Below are positions 63,732-64,000 of a stretch of DNA of 64,000 nt, in pieces. The stretch spans positions 1 to 64,000 of IMG/VR virus record IMGVR_UViG_3300017963_000275. One strand, 5' to 3'. A program made the translations under genes and the position numbers. The notes below the pieces were generated by a model. That model made no database searches. It was given only the letters and a program-made list of their open reading frames with translations, and had not been told where the DNA came from. The stretch's first letter is position 1; every line of letters begins with the position of its first letter. This stretch comes from a virus.

Positions 63732-63988
63732 TACTTGCTCTCCTCTTGGCCTTGTTCTCTCTCTCGTTCTCTTTCATTCTCCCTTCTTCTCATATCTGCT
63801 TCGTAGGCCGGATACATATTCGCGGCCATTTCGAAATCTAAATAATCAAACATATTCTGATACACAAATGTCGCACCTTCGGCGCGTGCATGCAATCCAC
63901 TCCACCATCTATCTGCCTTTATTCTGATCAATTTGCAATCTCTGTCAAATTCTTCTTGGTCTGCAACATTGATGTGTGGATATTCCAT
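63731..63988 (-). CDS. Small right-end protein, may be cut at its start by the window
   Basis: 85 residues from ATG at 63988. There is no stop in the 12 bases upstream to 64000 and no clear ribosome site, so the true start may lie beyond the window. The protein has FDRDCKLIRIKADRWWSGLH and a very charged end (MRRRENEREREREQGQEESK). It overlaps the next gene as TAATG. The function is unknown. Confidence 0.5.
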   Translation of the reverse strand: MEYPHINVADQEEFDRDCKLIRIKADRWWSGLHARAEGATFVYQNMFDYLDFEMAANMYPAYEADMRRRENEREREREQGQEESK

Positions 63989-64000
63989 CTGATCTAAATA

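Noticed and set aside
62072-63988. Anti-CRISPR or host-takeover identity for the small right-end genes
   Set aside because: Size and unknown function alone do not support it; no recognised motif.
1-64000. Recoded genetic code (TAG or TGA read as amino acid), as in some large phages
   Set aside because: TAG, TGA and TAA all end genes at sensible places next to the following start; no internal recoded stops needed.

Overview
The window looks like the virion-structure and packaging block of a large dsDNA tailed bacteriophage with a contractile tail (Caudoviricetes, myovirus morphology). The evidence is a two-domain large terminase, a portal fused to a MuF-type domain, a prohead protease/scaffold, an HK97-type capsid protein, a tail sheath, tube proteins, and gp25-, J- and hub-like baseplate proteins. 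All 48 genes I call lie on the minus strand, so the block reads from right (64000) to left (1). Coding density is very high. The only gaps near 100 bases are 36887-37004 (118 bp) and 43475-43569 (95 bp). There is no stretch over 300 bases without a gene. I saw no tRNA, IS element, integrase or CRISPR array. TAA, TAG and TGA all act as ordinary stops, and most starts have AGGAGG-like ribosome sites. The host cannot be told from this window.

Layout in reading order. (1) 64000-61615: seven small overlapping genes of unknown function; four neighbours share a C-terminal motif. (2) 61602-53799: a cysteine-containing protein in the small-terminase position, a 1093-residue protein that appears to carry both an ATP-grasp and a protein-kinase-like domain, three glycine-rich membrane-type proteins, and the large terminase. 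(3) 53786-43570: head genes: three virion or connector proteins of uncertain role, the portal-MuF-zinc ribbon fusion, the protease-scaffold fusion, a probable head-associated protein, the major capsid protein and a terminator. (4) 43474-39634: neck and connector genes, including a head-tail adaptor with Ig-like domains. (5) 39615-35082: tail sheath and three tube-domain paralogues, with a terminator/promoter-like element after the first tube gene.

(6) 35009-23257: two likely tail-assembly chaperones, a 1292-residue tape-measure candidate, a small linker protein, and a 1982-residue baseplate hub containing a lytic transglycosylase. (7) 23248-19105: baseplate proteins (OB-fold spike-like, gp25-like, J-like and others). 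(8) 19083-1: tandem baseplate paralogues and a long run of large beta-rich tail or fibre proteins. These include FN3, Ig-like, discoidin-like and beta-solenoid segments. The last fibre gene runs off the left edge.

The best candidate for something undescribed is the cassette between the small- and large-terminase positions, 55841-60730. A membrane-associated protein with two predicted ATP-dependent catalytic domains sits beside three glycine-zipper proteins. I infer an ejected or internal virion system that acts at the host membrane; this is not shown. Secondary points of interest are the shared C-terminal motif in the small right-end genes, the tube-domain triplet with a helical-hairpin insertion, an N-terminal GH(K/Q)FxV tag on three baseplate/fibre proteins, and a beta motif repeated across head, baseplate and fibre proteins.
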